Shown here: piece after piece, positions 40,382 through 41,155 of the stretch
Layout: each line of letters starts with the position of its first letter
Numbering within the stretch: position 1 is the stretch's first letter
NCBI GenBank assembly: GCA_015661855.1
Contig: DQVH01000134.1
Coordinates: 1-41,155, forward strand
DNA: 41,155 bases
From: Desulfurococcales archaeon
Lineage (GTDB): Archaea; Thermoproteota; Thermoprotei_A; CAZTBM01; SZUA-1508
Direction: 5' to 3'
Position numbers and translations under genes: made by a program
Notes under the pieces: model-generated
The model's database searches: none
Told to the model about the DNA's origin: nothing
The model's input: only the letters and a program-made list of their open reading frames with translations

Positions 40382-40429
40382 TATACTACACGTTATTAAG
40401 TTTTAAACATTACTGAATATTGTAGTATA
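40382..40429. promoter_or_regulatory. Spaced inverted repeat in the por / HTH-CBS divergent promoter
   Basis: TATACTACA (40382-40390) and its reverse complement TGTAGTATA (40421-40429) are separated by 30 bases. The first arm lies at the predicted start of the por operon and the second at the TATA-like TATAAAGTA of the HTH-CBS gene (about 40425-40433). Symmetric half-sites about 39 bases apart, close to a whole number of helix turns within error, could allow a regulator to act on both promoters, perhaps by looping. Confidence 0.45.
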
Positions 40430-40488
40430 AAGTATTATAATTTATTACTCGGAGTACTAAGTTTAACAGTATAGGTAGGGTAGGGGGT

Positions 40489-41064
40489 ATGGTGCAACCT
40501 GTTCTACCTACACCTGAAGAGTTAAGAAGGTTAAGGATTAAGGCTGGGCTTACACAGAAGGAGCTAGCTAAAAGAGCTGGTGTTAGTCAGTCACTTATAG
40601 CTAGAATTGAGAAGGGTAATGTAAATCCAAGATTATCAACGTTAAAACGCATACTAACTGTACTACAGGAGGCAACTAGCTGTATGGAGGATGCTAAATC
40701 AATCATGCATTCACCAGTAATTACACTTAACGAGGATGAACCATTAACCAAAGCAGTAGAGTTAATGGAGAAGTATGGTATATCACAAATACCCGTATTA
40801 GACAAAAACAATAGGGTAATCGGAGTAGTAACTGAAAGTAGTATATTAAAAAGGATAGCAACAGCAAACTACAGTTCAGAAGCAATACTACAGAGTAAAG
40901 TTAAAGAGGCATTAGAGCCACCACTACCAATGGTAGCAGCAAATACGAAGATAGATACAATAATACCACTACTGATGGAATACCCCGCAGTACTAGTAGT
41001 AGACAAAGGAAACATAGTAGGTATAATCACAAAAATAGACCTAATAAGAAAGAAAGTAAGATAA
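40489..41064 (+). CDS. HTH-XRE regulator with two CBS domains
   Basis: This 191-residue protein combines an XRE helix-turn-helix (residues 10-62, LRIKAGLTQKELAKRAGVSQ, LIARIEKGNVNPR) with a pair of CBS domains (residues 70-190: MHSPVITLNEDEPLTKAVEL, GISQIPVLDKNNRVIGVVTE, AVLVVDKGNIVGIITKIDLI). CBS domains usually bind ATP, AMP or SAM, so it may sense energy state. It is divergent from porGDAB and is the obvious candidate regulator of the operon and of itself. GGGGGT lies directly before the ATG; a GTG one codon later is the alternative. Confidence 0.88.
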   Translation: MVQPVLPTPEELRRLRIKAGLTQKELAKRAGVSQSLIARIEKGNVNPRLSTLKRILTVLQEATSCMEDAKSIMHSPVITLNEDEPLTKAVELMEKYGISQIPVLDKNNRVIGVVTESSILKRIATANYSSEAILQSKVKEALEPPLPMVAANTKIDTIIPLLMEYPAVLVVDKGNIVGIITKIDLIRKKVR

Positions 41065-41155
41065 TGTATTGACCCCCGCCCCCCTCTGTTTCCTGTGGAA
41101 CCTGTCCAGATATATTCCAGAGAGAACATACCACATAGTAAGATGTAACAATAGA

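Noticed and set aside
41065..41155. C-rich tract (41073-41084) after the HTH-CBS gene
   Set aside because: It is unusual in base composition but too near the window edge to tell a terminator from the start of another element.

Overview
The window looks like a chromosomal segment of a hyperthermophilic crenarchaeon (Thermoproteota), most plausibly Desulfurococcales; an Ignisphaera-like genome would fit, but that is a guess from memory. The reasons are low GC (about one third), TATA-box promoters, GAGGTGAT-type ribosome-binding sites, many GTG and TTG starts, and a gene set of DNA topoisomerase VI, deoxyhypusine synthase, GGGP synthase, Elf1, Sec61-beta, ribosomal protein eL38, archaeal NAC, an aCPSF2-type nuclease, a four-subunit pyruvate:ferredoxin oxidoreductase, and a tRNA with a non-canonical intron. 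I see no insertion sequence, prophage, CRISPR array or rRNA gene.

Layout. 1-1482: two overlapping genes on the minus strand, a partial sugar-isomerase-like protein and a saccharopine-dehydrogenase-family enzyme. 1847-10537: sugar and envelope metabolism, with a GT87-like membrane glycosyltransferase, glmS, a GlmU-like acetyltransferase whose nucleotidyltransferase half is degenerate, a coiled-coil HTH protein, a COG2403 P-loop protein, an intact stand-alone sugar nucleotidyltransferase, an ASCH protein and a cupin. 10795-12848: four small or unrecognised genes, two of them zinc ribbons. 12958-19101: TatD nuclease, a GlmM-like phosphohexomutase, a dihydroorotase/hydantoinase-type amidohydrolase, an EamA transporter and a UPF0104 membrane protein. 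19144-23026: topoisomerase VI B and A, and deoxyhypusine synthase. 23111-26879: a compact type IV pilus locus of pilin, ATPase and platform protein. 27245-30721: thioredoxin-reductase-like protein, HD hydrolase, tRNA-Val, tRNA-Asn, aminopropyltransferase and eL38. 30724-35246: information processing and lipid genes, including aCPSF2, NAC, an HTH regulator, an intron-bearing tRNA-Pro, a SWIM protein, a 32-residue membrane peptide, Elf1 and GGGP synthase. 35309-41064: CBS protein, MazG, Sec61-beta, ZPR1, the porGDAB operon and a divergent HTH-CBS regulator.

How the genes fit together. GlmS, the GlmM-like mutase, the GlmU-like acetyltransferase and the separate nucleotidyltransferase could supply the route from fructose-6-phosphate to UDP-GlcNAc, with the GT87-like protein as a possible downstream user. 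The aminopropyltransferase makes the kind of polyamine that deoxyhypusine synthase needs to modify aIF5A.

The most interesting signal is in the non-coding DNA. Two C/D box sRNA candidates flank the amidohydrolase gene, one antisense upstream (15304-15354) and one immediately downstream (16946-17010). From my memory of the rRNA sequence, their guides match adjoining ten-base segments of helix 93 of 23S rRNA, next to the peptidyl-transferase centre. A third, weaker candidate lies at 1614-1665.
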